64,000 nt of DNA from Enchytraeus crypticus (Eukaryota; Annelida; Clitellata; Enchytraeida; Enchytraeidae), in NCBI GenBank assembly GCA_905160935.1, contig CAJHZI010000548.1, positions 1,703,001-1,767,000 on the forward strand, read 5' to 3'. A program made the position numbers and the translations under genes. Positions 12,031 through 24,102 of the stretch are shown in pieces. The notes under the pieces were generated by a model. The model had not been told where the DNA came from. It saw nothing but the letters and a program-made list of their open reading frames with translations, and ran no database searches. Position 1 is the first letter of the stretch, and each line of letters begins with the position of its first letter.

Positions 12031-12740
12031 ATAATAAGAACCAGTATGGGCACACGTGAGACATAAGCTATGCTGATAATTTATTGTGACAGAAGAAACT
12101 AATCGGATTAATTCTGTCTCTAGACACCGGCAGTTCAGTGTTGCGTCATCTATTGCACAGCTCTTAAGTAACAGCTGACTGCAAAACCGATTTCTAGCGA
12201 TATGAGAATTCTCTACAATCTCTACATTACAGCAATTAAAAATTAGCATACTTTTTCTCCATAATAATAAGTGACTTTAATAATCGTTTTAGCAATATGC
12301 TGTAGCGCTAAGTGCCGAAGTGATACGCCGTACATATATTCCTGATATCACAGTTGAATTTGTAAAAGTAGACTAAACCTCTATCAGTATATTGATTAAA
12401 AAAATACAAAGTTTTGTTAACTGATATTAGCTTTCTAAACAAGCAGTTAATATGACATTCATTCAAATAAGATTAACTGCAAGCTTTATTCGATAGAATT
12501 TAGAGTAGTTGTTCGCTTAAAATTATTAACGCCATCCACTGTTATTGACAACTTTATTGATAAATTTTGGTTTATTAAAATTTGGTCAACTATTCAAATA
12601 GGATTAGCTTATGGTTTTTGCCCTATACAATATATAGTCACTCTCTAATACTTTCATAAAATAGTTACTTTTTCTTAAGGGGTCCAATATAAGAAACTTT
12701 CCCCTAAAGGAGTTTCACTGTTTTGAGCAAGTAAAAGTAA
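12031..12740. other. Non-coding stretch, nothing recognised
   Basis: No protein-like frame or repeat was recognised. Confidence 0.5.
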
Positions 12741-12977
12741 AGTAAACACGTATTATAGTGAATAATCAACTATGTTGATATCTATAACTTTTAAAACCAC
12801 ATGTTTAATCCGTTAGGCAGGCAATTTAGACCATTTTCCGTGTAACCAGTCCAGTGAATGTCCGAGATTTTACTCTCAGATCAGCGCGACCGGGATTCGA
12901 ACCCACGAGGATTCAAATCACCTTAGGATTTGTCATTTAAAACTTCATGACGTTACCCCTACGCTATTTAGACATTC
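12741..12977 (-). repeat. SINE B, near full length
   Basis: Read on the - strand it starts with AGCGTAGGGGTAACG, contains the pol III B box GGTTCGAATCC, then CTGATCTGAGAGTAAAATCT and a conserved body (TGGTCTAAATTGCC, ACATGTGGTTTTAAAA, ATAGTTGATTATTCACTATA) ending GTGTTTAC. Length is about 237 bp. A close relative lies at 17994-18227. Confidence 0.85.
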
Positions 12978-14815
12978 TATGGGTTGAACATAGACACCTC
13001 CTGCTGCCATTGCTAAACGTAGATTACAAAACCAAATCCAATCTTGAACTTACCATGTCGACAAGATCAAAAGCCATCACATAATATCTTTTAACAATTT
13101 GCCAACAACATCAATCGCACTCAATCAGTTCAAACGTTTATTCTAAAGATTCAGAAAAATATTAATAAAGAAAAATTTTATAGTATAAAATTAAACTGAA
13201 ATATAATTTAGAAAGCAGAAAGATTCAGGTGTCTAAAGTGAGTAAATCCAGTAAAATAGCATCCTAGATGTAGCAGCACTTTTTTTTTTTTTTTTTCTAC
13301 CGATGTATTTCTTTACACGCAGCAAACTGACCCCCCTCCTGCCTCTAATTCCACATCCGGATAACGGACGTGTTAAAGCTTTTTGGGTTCCGCACAGACA
13401 CGACTCCCGGAAATCCCAGAGGGATGGAAACAGAGGGTGATGAATCAACTGTCTGCTCTTGTTACGTGTTCACGTAATAGTTTCACTTCCGGTAGAGTCA
13501 AACGTCCGATGTCATTATTGTTTGAAGAAATCGTAGTAAAATATTTATTGAATGTAGGTCTGCATTTTAAATTATAAGTCTGCAGACAGCGCTAAAGCGC
13601 ATCAAAGTTATTGTCTAATTTGGTCATCGTAAGGTTGGGCTTTATGAGATTTTTACCTTAGCGTCATCAGTAAATTTCAGCGCCCGAGTCTGCGAAAACA
13701 ATTAAATGTTCACTTGAATTAAATTTATTTTATAAATTTTTATAATTTTTATAAATTTATTTCCAGGTAATCAGAATTTGAACTTTTTATACCGACCTGA
13801 CATCTAGTCGCAACCTTGATTCTTTCAGAATATTTAAACAATTCCAATTAATTTAAATTCCAGGAAACATAAAACTTCTTAAAGTATCTCTGTGAATAAT
13901 TTTCGATTTAGTTTCTTCCTAACCTTCATACCCCACATTTTTTTGCACCCATCTCCCAGGGGAGGGTTTGTATAAACTGCCGACGATAATTCCAGAGTTT
14001 TTAAGCAGAGCAGACGTTCATTAAACCGGCGATGCCTCCAGAAAGCAGAGCTCCATGCAGTCCCGAAGCTCTTGCAAACCTTGCAGAGTGCTCATTTATA
14101 CAGATTACCGCTCAAGGTTTCGCCTGGATTTTACGGTTGTCTCTTGTGAAGGTGTTAAGTTGCATTGAAATGTGATGCGGTAGGTGATAAGATGTCTGAG
14201 AAGCTTGCGATGTCACAGGAATATTTAGCCATATGATTCGGTTTTTTTCAGTTAAATTCCACATTTTGTGGTATATGTACCGTACATTTACTTTTGAATC
14301 GTCATTATCATCATCATCCTCCCTTGAATCCCAGTTTAACCAAGGTTGGGATACAAATAGGCTTTCCCAAAGTACATTTACTTTTGTATAAGTTGGTTAA
14401 ATAAATTGCAAGAGATAAGATACATTGCTGCCTTTGGGTTTCATTCATTAACTAAACGTATAAATCTATTAGTTTTCAAATACAATTTCCTTTCGCAGTT
14501 TGCCTCGAAATATCATTGAAACTAAAGTAAAATTCCTGACTTCGGATTCTATAGGGCAATTGCTTATACTGTAGTCGCTTTTAATTTCAAAGTTAGAAAC
14601 CGGCAAAAGTAATACAATTTACTATGACATTTTTTCGTTTCGGTGATTCAATATGCCATATGCAATATTTGGCTTTTATGTAGAAAACGAGAGAGAAAAA
14701 AGTTGAGATATATTGAGAATTAGAGCGAATGAGAAAAATGGAGAATTTGCTTCGCATTTATTCTCCACATATCACTCACTCCATATATCTCGTTTTCGGT
14801 CCATCAATCTATCTC
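12978..14815. other. Non-coding stretch
   Basis: Holds a poly(T) run at about 13279-13297, a second copy of dispersed repeat C at 14296-14367, and otherwise unrecognised AT-rich DNA. Neither of the short frames around 13233-13577 resembles a known protein. Confidence 0.5.
14296..14367 (+). repeat. Dispersed repeat C, copy 2
   Basis: CATCATCATCCTCCC, AATCCCAGTTTAACCA and GGGATACAAATAGGCTTTCC match copy 1 at 3143-3217 in order and orientation. Confidence 0.55.
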
Positions 14816-15060
14816 TCTTTCTTTCAATCAATCAATCAGTCAATTATTCATCCATTCATTCATCATTCATTCATTCATTCGTTCATACGTTCATTCATTC
14901 ATTCTTTCTTTCTTCTTTTTTATTTCTTTCTTTCCTCTTTTCTTTCTTTCTTTCCTACTTTCTCTCTCTCTCTCTCTCTTTCTCGCTTTCTCTACTTCTT
15001 TCTTTCAGCTCTCCCACCCTCTCTCCCTCTATCTCTCTGAGTTTGTCTCTACTCATCTCT
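14816..15060. repeat. (ATTC)n and (CT)n compound microsatellite
   Basis: CAAT/ATTC tetranucleotides pass into TTTC and CT dinucleotides. The overlapping Ser/Phe-rich frames are artefacts. Confidence 0.9.
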
Positions 15061-15645
15061 CAGTGCTTCAGTCCACAGTTTCTCTAAGCCGCTCAAGGAA
15101 TCAGCCACAGTATCGCATGTTGCTCAGACTCGCAAAAATCCGATACTTTCTTAAATCCACTTACCGGTGCCTCTGTTCACTCCACCCTGCCGGAGGATTA
15201 CGTTTGCTCATTCCGCTAACGATGAAAGAGACGGAATGTTTTCAGAGAGATGTAATCACACGAGCGTTTGGCAGAAAGCTGATTTGATTTTTCTTATACT
15301 GCGAAGACAGTGGAAAAGGAGAGGAAAGAATGAATGCTAGGGGGGGGGGGTGAACGGAAGGTAGATGGGAGGACTGGAAGGGGTGGGAGAGATTCTGTCA
15401 TTCCAACAGAAACGTTTGGTCACTGTTTGATTTCCAGTGAATTGCCTGAAGAAATTCTATTCTGCTCTCTCAACTCTCCTCTATACTCTTAATTAGAGCT
15501 TCTGATCTCTCTAATCTAATTCAGAAAAGCAATAACGATTGGAATAAGAACTTTAAAAGAATATATATTGTAAATTTGAGAGCGGTATATATATTTAGAA
15601 GAGTAATATAACCTCGAAGGGTTAATATAATTTAAGTTATTCTGT

Positions 15646-15875
15646 AAAAGCTGCAAAGCTAAAGTTAACGTCAGTTTCCTCACTCGAAAGCGATGTCAGT
15701 GACGGGCGAGCCCAGGATTTGAACCCCGTACATACTGATCCGCGGTCGAGTATCTTACCGACTTCGCCACTGGCTCCAGCCAAAAAGTATAGAAACAGTT
15801 AGGATGCGTCTTTGAGAGTAATATTGATCTAGTGTGACTCTTACTAAGTTAATGGTGGATCCCTAATATGTGTCT
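15646..15875. repeat. Left arm of long inverted duplication
   Basis: About 230 bp that recurs inverted at 16219-16448. I count roughly four mismatches by eye (about 98% identity). The outer part is a complete SINE A and the inner 95 bp is unique sequence (AAAAAGTATAGAAACAGTTA through CCCTAATATGTGTC). The duplicated block therefore extends beyond the SINE. Confidence 0.9.
15648..15781 (-). repeat. SINE A, full length
   Basis: On the - strand: GGCTGGAGCCAGTGGCGAAG, GTCGGTAAGATACTCGACC (A-box region), GGGGTTCAAATCCTGGGC (B box), CGTCACTGACATCGCTTTCG, then GACGTTAACTTTAGCTTTG. It has the same order of blocks as the other copies. Confidence 0.9.
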
Positions 15876-16175
15876 CAATTCCTCATTGCATTATACACCT
15901 ATCTGCTATATGCGTAGATCTTGCTCTTTAATTCGAATGAAAATCTTAACTTCTTAAAACATACAGTTTGACCTTTTATCAGAATAGTATCTGTAGCTGT
16001 GCATCCTTATCAAACGATTGGATATTAGCGAAAACCTTTCATAGCTGCTTTCTGAAATTTTTCGAGACTGTATTCTAAAGACGAATCTTGTCAGATCAAA
16101 TCCCTTTCATGGCACCGTTGATCTGCCATTCAATCCCAGAGCACTCTCATATGCAGGCTTCCGGTATGGAAATGA

Positions 16176-16210
16176 TTTTCCATAAACTCCTCTTAGGAGT
16201 TTATGGAAAA
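16176..16210. repeat. Perfect 16-bp hairpin in the inverted-repeat spacer
   Basis: TTTTCCATAAACTCCT, a CTT loop, then AGGAGTTTATGGAAAA. The arms pair perfectly. It lies inside the spacer of the long inverted duplication, 8 bp from the right arm. Confidence 0.9.
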
Positions 16211-16218
16211 TACATATT

Positions 16219-16448
16219 AGACACATATTAGGGATCCACAATTAACTGAGTAAGAGTCACACTAGATCAATATTACTCTCAAAGACGCATCCTAACTGTT
16301 TCTATACTTTTTGGCTGGAGCCAGTGGCGAAGTCGGTAAGATACTCGACCGCGGATCAGTATGTACGGGGTTCAAATCCTGGGCTCTCCCGTCACTGACA
16401 TCGCTTTCGAGTGATGAAACTGACGTTAACTTTAGCTTTGCAGCTTTT
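16219..16448. repeat. Right arm of long inverted duplication
   Basis: Reverse complement of 15646-15875 with about four differences. The spacer between arms is 343 bp. Confidence 0.9.
16313..16448 (+). repeat. SINE A, full length
   Basis: Carries GGCTGGAGCCAGTGGCGAAG, B box GGTTCAAATCC and 3' body TCACTGACATCGCTTTCGAG. It forms the outer part of the right inverted arm. Confidence 0.9.
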
Positions 16449-16965
16449 CCACTTTGTCGCGAATTTATTTCTGTTTGGACTGTCTGTTGCTCCTATGATT
16501 TGTTTAATAATATCTGCATTTGTATTTTTTATTTGCACTTGAATAGTTTCTGTTTAACGAACCCCTAGATTTATTGTATCTCGTTTTAACTCAATTTTTA
16601 ATATATGTTTTGTTAAATAGAAAAATAGCAAAACTGATTGTCAATGCGAAGAAGTTTTGATGTTATTAGCAAATAAATCTTTCTTTATCTCTGAGTCTTC
16701 TAGCTTATCTTATATATTAATTCTTAAATCTCTCTTCTACTACTTTTCTCTCTCTCTCACAAGAATTATCCAACTTATGAGCATGTATATTTATATGTTT
16801 ATATATAATTATGTATATATATACATATATTTATATGTCTTTTTTAACGATTTTGTAGAATCTACCTTTGTATTTTAATTGAACTGTACTTCAGACTGCT
16901 TATTTTAGGCTTTCTGTTTAATGTTTAATAGAGTAAATCATGCAAACGCATCTCCATACTTTACA
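16449..16965. other. Non-coding stretch
   Basis: AT-rich with a short (TA)-rich patch near 16790-16840; no gene or named repeat recognised. Confidence 0.5.
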
Positions 16966-17098
16966 GTTGGTAAAGCCTATGTTAACGCCAGTTTCATCAC
17001 TCGAAAGCGATGTAAGTTAAGAGCAGGCGCAGAATTTGAACCCCGCACATACTGATCCGCGGTTGAATGTCTTACAGACATCGCCACTAGCTCCAGCC
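16966..17098 (-). repeat. SINE A, full length
   Basis: On the - strand it has GGCTGGAGCTAGTGGCGATG, the B box GGTTCAAATTC and the conserved TCGCTTTCGAG...AACTGGCGTTAACA tail. It is more diverged than the pair at 15.7/16.3 kb. Confidence 0.85.
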
Positions 17099-17600
17099 AA
17101 CAATTAGGCTACACAATTACAAAAATAAAACAATTAAGACTACAGTTTTTCAATATTTTCTAGATGGGTTCGAATAATTTTACTAGTTATTTGCGCCAGC
17201 GTCATATTAATGGCCTTGATGTTATTTCTTATCATTCTTCACGTCTAGTTATGACTAAAGCTCTTTGTAATCTTCAATGAAAGGCTTCCGTGGTCTTATC
17301 CATAACGTCTTATCTCAATTAATATCTAAATCTCATTTCGAAAGAGCAGCTAGATGGCTTCCCTTCAGTTCCCAGTACAGCTGGATTCTCATATGATATT
17401 TACTGTTTCTAGAAAGGACGCAAATTGATTGGGAACAGAATTATCCGTTTTGTTTAGAATCTGAATTATGCATAAGGCTGTGTATATAAGATTTTAAAGT
17501 ATATTTGAAAAGTTTATTAACGTATGAACTGTTGTTGTAATTTCTCGTAATGCCAGTAAGTCTGTGAATTAAATTTTAAATAAAATTCAGCTGTTCTTTT

Positions 17601-17738
17601 AAAAGCTGGAAAAGCTAAGGTTAACGTCAGTTTTCTCACTCGAAAGCGATGTCAGTGACAGCCGAACCCAGGATTTTAACCCCGCACCATCTGATCCGCG
17701 GTCGAGTATCTTACCGATTTCACCACTGGCTCCAACCA
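17601..17738 (-). repeat. SINE A, full length
   Basis: Block order as in the other copies. The B box is degraded to GGTTAAAATCC. Confidence 0.85.
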
Positions 17739-17993
17739 GTGGCGATTATCGAACCGATAATCGCAATAATAATCAAATAATAATCAAATAACTTCCTTAT
17801 TTGAAGTAAAAAGTTTCATTTTATTTTTTATTGTTACTACTAGTGAAACTAATGTAGCCTGTTAGTCTCTAATGAGTCACCTTTTATTTTCTCACGTACA
17901 TATCTTTATGCAGACATTAAAAATTAACCCTTTTTTACTTTAGCTTTTTATATAGACCATAGAAATGCACGAGTATCGTACTTACTTATGTAA

Positions 17994-18227
17994 GGTAAAC
18001 ACGCACTGTAGTGAAATGATCAACTATGTTGAAATCTATCACTTTTAATAGCATATATTTAAACCGTTAGGCAATTTAGAGCATTTTCCGTATGACCAGT
18101 CCAGTGAATGTCCGATATCGTACTCTCAGATCATCGCGGCCGGGATTCGAACCCACGAGGGTTCAATTCACCTCAGGATCTGTCACTGAAAACTTTATGA
18201 CGGTACCCTTACGCTATTAAGACATTC
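17994..18227 (-). repeat. SINE B, full length
   Basis: On the - strand: TAGCGTAAGGGTACCG head, B box GGGTTCGAATCCCGG, body ATCTGAGAGTACGATATCGG and a GTTTAC end. It sits 70 bp from a SINE A copy of the opposite orientation. Confidence 0.85.
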
Positions 18228-18295
18228 TTAATGAAAATAACTTACACACATTAGTACACATTGCACACATTAGCACACTTACAAACTTACACATA

Positions 18296-18435
18296 TTGGC
18301 TGAAGCTAATGTAAGAAGTCGGTAAGACACTCGATCATGGGTCAGTATGTGCGTGGTTAAAATTCTGGGCTCGCTCGTCACTTACATCGCTTTCGAGTGA
18401 GGAAATTGACGTTATCATCGGCTTTACCAGCTTTT
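18296..18435 (+). repeat. SINE A, full length, diverged
   Basis: TTGGCTGAAGCTAATG head, GTCGGTAAGACACTCGA, degraded B box GGTTAAAATTC, then CATCGCTTTCGAGTGAGG and the TTTACCAGCTTTT end. Confidence 0.8.
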
Positions 18436-20050
18436 ACGGTACTTACATTTTAGTTATTACAGCACAATATTTAAGATCTAGAGTTTATTTTCTGACAACA
18501 GCTGTCGTCACAACTGGTTCTACAGAGCGAAGAAACGGGCGGAAAATTCTTGCTAAATGACTGCATCGCGTGTGGAATGTATTATGCAAATGGATCACAG
18601 ACTTGTGCTCCGTCTGTCGGAAAATATCAGTTATTACACGCTTTCATGTTATGGCATCGTTTACTATCCGTACATTGTTCAAAATTCTCGCCAGGAATCT
18701 AATAATGCCAGAATAGATTTGACTTATGACTGCTCTGCCACAATTCTCCGATCCTGAAAGTTACGCCGAGCTCGAATATAAATCTACGTGCATTTGCAAT
18801 AACCTGCCATAACGTGACTTTCATAGATTGCCCGTGTTGTGTCTGCGTTGCTGGCTGAAACATAGACCAATCGTAGAGTTCACGTGTCGTAAAAGGAGAC
18901 AAAGCACTAAGGTTCAAATCAACTTCAATGGTGCATTATGTTGGTAAGCGTGAATTGTAATTGTAACAGTATATTCAAACATACATAGGTACGCGTTTGA
19001 GTCAATAAAAAGAAAAGGAAGAAATATGTTGAATTTAAATCACAACATCAATTATTTAGCAACAAACATACATCGTAATCAGATGATAAATAATAATACA
19101 GCATATACAGATAAACAGAATCAAAACACTAGGCCATCAAAGAGGACGCAAAGTACCCTATCTAGTTGAACACACAGCTGTCATACTCTATCAGTCTATC
19201 AGATTCACACAAGCACATCGATAAAATTAAATAAAAGTTAAACTCATTACAATAATAATAATAATAATAATAATAATAAAGATTTAATGTCTGTCTCCTC
19301 ATCCAATGATGATGTCAGGGACGTACGATAAGTAGGCCTATGTAAGATGTTAATTGATCAACATATTGCTAAAACCTTGTCTCAAAAGTGTTAAAGTTTT
19401 GTTAATATTAATATTTAACGTAATAATATTAGGCGGCGGTTAGGCATAATACTATGTGACTTCAATCATTGTTGATTATTGTTGCTATCAAATCTCAAAC
19501 GATATATAAGGCAATTGAGCAATCCTCCAGCTATACTGTAAAGAATGTCAAACAGCCTTCGAGATCTTGAATAACAAATTTCTCGAGAGCTATTAGATAT
19601 GCATGAAAATTTAGAATCGACTGTACAATAATACCCGCTCAGGCTCCTTCCCTATCCCTTAGTTCCTGGGAATCTATATACTCGAATAACTTAGTGATTG
19701 CAAGCTGCATATTTATTTCTTGCTTTTAGGTAACTTTATAGTTATTATTTTTGTTATTAATATTCAAATTAGTTTTTTATTTTCAATTCAGCGTGTATAG
19801 ACCCTGAGGCTCGATATGAAGCTTTTTTCAGATGAACTTGCTGAACCGCTAACTGAAAACTCGAGATTATCAAGCTTAAAAGTGCCGTAAGTGCACACGG
19901 GTGTTTAATCTCTGCAAGGTCGAAGCAAATAATAATAAAGGAAGATATTGATTTTCAACTCAACCACTTCAATGTTTCAAGAGACATCAGATTCCTGATG
20001 CTGTTTAGCGAAGAATAAGACTTAAGAAATAGTTCTGTTTAGAGGTATTC
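18436..20050. other. Non-coding stretch with one (AAT)n-tailed repeat
   Basis: No protein-like frame. The only repeat recognised is the (AAT)n plus dispersed repeat D at 19249-19335. Confidence 0.5.
19249..19335 (+). repeat. (AAT)n plus dispersed repeat D, copy 1
   Basis: AATAATAAT run followed by AAAGATTTAATGTCTGTCTC and TGATGTCAGGGACGT. The same arrangement occurs at 36811-36955. On the - strand this reads as a retroposon whose 3' end carries an (ATT)n tail. Confidence 0.55.
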
Positions 20051-20054
20051 TAAG

Positions 20055-20395
20055 CTAGATTAATATAGCATCCTTGGTTTGTATTCTGGTTGTCAGGGAA
20101 AATGAAGACAAGTATAAGTAATAGTACTATTGGGGGTATGGAAAGCCTGATTAATATAGCATCCTTGGTTTGTATTCTGGTTGTCAGGGAAAATGAAGAC
20201 AAGTATAAGTAATAGTACTATTGGGGGTATGGAAAGCCTGATTAATATAGCATCCTTGGTTTGCATTCTGGTTGTCAGGGAAAATGAAGACAAGTATAAG
20301 TAATAGTACTATTGGGGGTGTGGTAAGCCAGATTAATATAGCATCCTTGGTTTGTAGTCGGGTTGTCAGGGATAAATGAAGACAAGTACATCCTC
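20055..20395 (+). repeat. 91-bp tandem repeat, about 3.7 copies
   Basis: ATTAATATAGCATCCTTGG recurs at 20059, 20150, 20241 and 20332, a strict 91-bp period. The first three units are almost identical. Confidence 0.95.
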
Positions 20396-20529
20396 ATTCA
20401 ACCTTGCGAACTCTCAAGCAGTTTCGTCGCTTCTAACCGGACCCCCAGGGCCTCGTATCTCTCATAAAAAGGTTCCATACCCCCGTCAAATATTCCTTTC
20501 GTCCCTTTCCTCCTAACCCTATAGCACCC

Positions 20530-20690
20530 TCATGAATAAAAACACGTGCTTATATTCACATATACATGTATTCATACATGTTCATATGCACATATTCACA
20601 CATACACATGAATACATGCATACATAATATTACACATATGTGCATATATCTACATATGCATACAGACAAATACATAAATTCATCATCCTC
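20530..20690. repeat. AT/CA-rich low-complexity tract
   Basis: Degenerate CATATTCACATA and CATACATG motifs, repeat-like but without a fixed period. Confidence 0.6.
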
Positions 20691-20720
20691 AACTAAACGA
20701 TACCAGTATTTAACAATGGA

Positions 20721-20930
20721 ATGTTTATGATAGGAGTATTTATCATAAGAGTATTTATCATAAGAGTATTTATCATAAGAGTATTTATCATAAGAGTATT
20801 TATCATAAGAGTATTTATCATAAGAGTATTTATCATAAGAGTATTTATCATAAGAGTATTTATCATAAGAGTATTTATCATAAGAGTATTTATCATAAGA
20901 GTATTTATCACAAGAGTATTTATCATAATA
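20721..20930 (+). repeat. 15-bp minisatellite, left part (about 13 copies)
   Basis: Perfect or near-perfect copies of ATAAGAGTATTTATC. The same unit resumes at 24432-24535 on the far side of the LINE, so the array was split by the insertion. Frames reading VFIIR or MINTL repeats are artefacts. Confidence 0.95.
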
Positions 20931-21086
20931 ATAATAATAACAATAATAACAACAATTAGAGTGCTACAGTCATCAATGACAACATCGAGCACTACTGAGA
21001 CAAAATCAAGCCGGCGAGCAAAAAAAAGAAGGTCCAAAAACGGTGCAAATTACAAAATCGAGAAATTCAGTCCAAAGTAAAGGGAG

Positions 21087-22929
21087 TTAAAGAAAAGGTG
21101 GTTTAGGCGCAGGTCGCTGCTCATGGACACTGGATGGAAAAGAGAGATGGAAAAGATAGGTCTTCAACTGCTTATGGAACTGCTCACAGGAAAGTAAAGG
21201 CCGATGTGATTCAAATGAAGATTTCCGAAGATTGGATGGAAGAGAATTCCAGATCTGAGGTGCAGCATGCTGGAAAGAACGACTAGATAGCTTAGATCGT
21301 GAAGGTAAGCTAGGTCTCACAAGAGTAATTAACTTAGAAGATCGAGTAATAGCAGGCTGCATCACTTTAATCAAGTGAGACATACAAGTTTGTCCAGGGA
21401 TGGTGATGGACTTATAGGTTAACGAAGCCGTTTTGTAAATGATACGCTCTTTAATCTTTAGCCAATGCAAAGACTTCAAAATAGGCGTAACATGTGAGTA
21501 CTTGGAACTACAAAAATTGCTCGCGCAAGAGAATTCTGAACAAACTGCAACCGATCAATCTCACAGCCAGGGAGATTTAAAAACAGGGAATTGCAGTAGT
21601 CCAACTTCGATTGCACAAGAGCAGCACCAATTGTAGCAACTGTCTCACGTGACAAATATGGACGTATTCGACGAAGATCACGGATATGGAAGAAACATGC
21701 TTGTGAAGTTTTAGTTATGTGTTCGTGGAAGGTTAGGTATTTATCAAGGATAACACCGAGATTTCTCACAGAAGAAACAGGTGATATTTTAATACCCGAA
21801 GATAACGAAAGAGTTTTCCCATTCAGCTTCAGAAGCTGTTGAGGTGTCCCGACCAACAAGAATTCAGTCTTAGATGGATTAAGTGCCAAGAAATTAGCAG
21901 ACATCCAAGAGGATACAGACTGAAAACTTTGTTGCAGGAGGGTTTCAGCATTAGAACAGGAGTTAGGGATGAAACAAGTGTACATATGAGTGTCATCAGC
22001 ATATAGTTCATGATCAAGAGAATGAAAAGAGATTAGAGTGCTTAGGGGTGTTGTATAGAGGTTAAAGAGATAGGACCAAGAACAGAGCCTTGAGGCACAC
22101 CATACTTTTAAGTGAGAAGGCGAAGAGATGTACTCCATCACTTTCACACTAAAGGAACGATCCGTCAGATAGGAGGAAAACCAATCAAGAACAATTCCAC
22201 GAACACCAAACCAGGAAGAAAGACGTTCCAGAAGAATATTGTGATCAATGGTATCAAAAGCGGCCGAAAGATCAAGCATACATAATCCAGTTAAGCGTTG
22301 TGTGCACATGGCATTAACAATAAAATTGCACACAGATAGAAGCACCGTTTCAGTTGAACGATGCTTAGTATAAGCAGCTTGATGCTTATTACATAGATTA
22401 TTGTAACAGTGATGAGTAGAAAGCCTCTGAAGAACAATTCTTTCAGTGAGCTTAGATATGTATGACAGATTAGATATAGGCCTGTAATTCGACAATAATT
22501 CCTTATCCAGTGTGGGCTTTTTAAGCAATGGAGTAATAACTGCACGCTTAAAAGCGCGAGGAAATTTGCCAGTAGAGAGAGAGAGAGGTTAACAATCAAT
22601 GTTAATACTGGAGCAAGTATGTGAATACACTTCTTTAAAAGAGAGGTTGGGATAGGATCCAAGTCACAATGTTTAGCTGGAGAGTCTAAAACTAATTTAG
22701 TAATCTCATCAATTGTAACTGGAGTGAAATTAGAAAGCTCATCCTTGGAATGATTCTCTACTGGAGTATGAGGAGTAGAGTTAGGAGCTGGAGTGATAGA
22801 TTCTCTAAGATTGCTTATCTTATCTGTAAAGTATTTGGAAAATTGTTCAGGCAGTGACTCCACAGGAGTAGAAGGAGAGAATAGATCTATGTAAAAGATC
22901 ATTAACGGTTTTCTATAAACTCTTGACAT
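21087..22929 (-). pseudogene. LINE reverse transcriptase region, broken
   Basis: In order on the - strand: the pre-RT segment DPIPTSLLKKCIHILAPVL, then NYRPISNLSYISKLTERIVL, AAFDTIDHNILLERL, the catalytic ELYADDTHMYTCF, LNPSKTEFLLVG, LGVILDKYL, and the C-terminal IWNSLPSNLRKSSFESH. These are RT palm and thumb motifs of a CR1-group LINE. Breaks: a frame change near 22.55 kb, another near 21.48 kb, and a stretch of about 36 nt just upstream of FNLYTTPLS where the expected GVPQGSVLGP box is read in a neighbouring frame. The protein is therefore not made in one piece. Confidence 0.85.
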
Positions 22930-23136
22930 TCACAGCCTTACTGACCAAAGAGGAGTAGTACTCTTTCTTAGCATTAGCAATAGCAGTACGATAAATCTTG
23001 TGTTGCAAATTAGAAACAGTTTTCAAAAAATCTGAATGGCCATGACGCCATTTTCTTTCAGCTCTACAGCATGCAGCCTTTAGCTTTCTCAGACCAGAAG
23101 TATACCAAGGGTTAGATTTCTTAAGCTTCTTGGTAG

Positions 23137-24102
23137 TTAGAGGTGCATGCTTATCAAGTAGAGATGAAGAGTAGTGTTATACTGTTTTACTAATTCATCA
23201 AGATCATTAGCAGGAGACTTGATCAAAGTCGAATTTTCAAGATCAGAACAAAAGAGATCAAGATCAACGTTATTTACACACCTAAATGAAACAGTAGGTG
23301 AATTTTTAATAGTATCTGGCTTAACATGATTATAAGTGAATACAACAGGAAAATGGCCTGACGGCGAGTGAGATAAAATAGTAACACTTAAAGGATCAAT
23401 AGAAGAGAGACTTGGTGTAATAACAACATCAAGTGTGTGATGGTCAATATGTGTAGCAACATTCACATGTTGAACAGCATTACAAGAGGACAGCAAAGTA
23501 TTAAACTGCTGAGTTAAGGGATCAAGAGGATTATCAAGGTGAATGTTGAGGTCACCTGTAATCACAAAGTCTGATTTAGAATTAGTAAGGAAGGAGAGTA
23601 GGGTAGAAAACTCCGATAAAAAGAGAGAGAAAGGTTTGGCATAGGGGGAAGAAGATGGTGGTCGATACACTGTAACAACATGCAGAGTACATGTGTTAAA
23701 TTTACCAGTGACTGAAATTGCTTCAAATCAAGAAAATTTATGACAGTCATTGCTAAGAAGGGTAAAGGGCTTCCTTAGCATGAGAGCAACTCCACCACCC
23801 TTAGCACCAGATATCCTAGAGTCACGATTTGCAATAAACATATCATAACCTGGAGGAAGAATAGACATCAGTTCAGAAGGAGTGGTTATAGAGGATAGCC
23901 AAGTTTCACTGATAGCAAAACAGTCAAACTTGTGAGTCTCAGCCAAATCATGCAAAGCAATGATATGGTCTAAGTTAGAGAGGGATCGGATGTTAAGAGA
24001 GCAAAGAGAAATATTGCTTCGAAGAGAATTAACGGAATTCTCGATCGAAACATGCTTACAAAACTGGCAAAACAGTAATTGTAAACAATGAAGAAAGTAC
24101 AA
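23137..24102 (-). pseudogene. LINE apurinic-type endonuclease region, broken
   Basis: Endonuclease/exonuclease/phosphatase fold motifs on the - strand: LNIRSLSNL, CFAISETWL, GGGVALMLR, VYRPPSSSPYA, ITGDLNIHLDNP, THIDHHTLDVVITPS and HSPSGHFPVVF. The first three lie in one frame and the rest in another, with a frame change around 23.67-23.73 kb. This domain nicks target DNA in CR1/L2 LINEs. The region between 23.14 and 22.93 kb still reads as linker sequence but in disrupted frames. Confidence 0.8.

Noticed and set aside
20693..21080. Repeated-peptide frames VFIIR (+) and MINTL (-)
   Set aside because: Produced by a 15-bp minisatellite, whose period is a multiple of three, so all frames stay open together.
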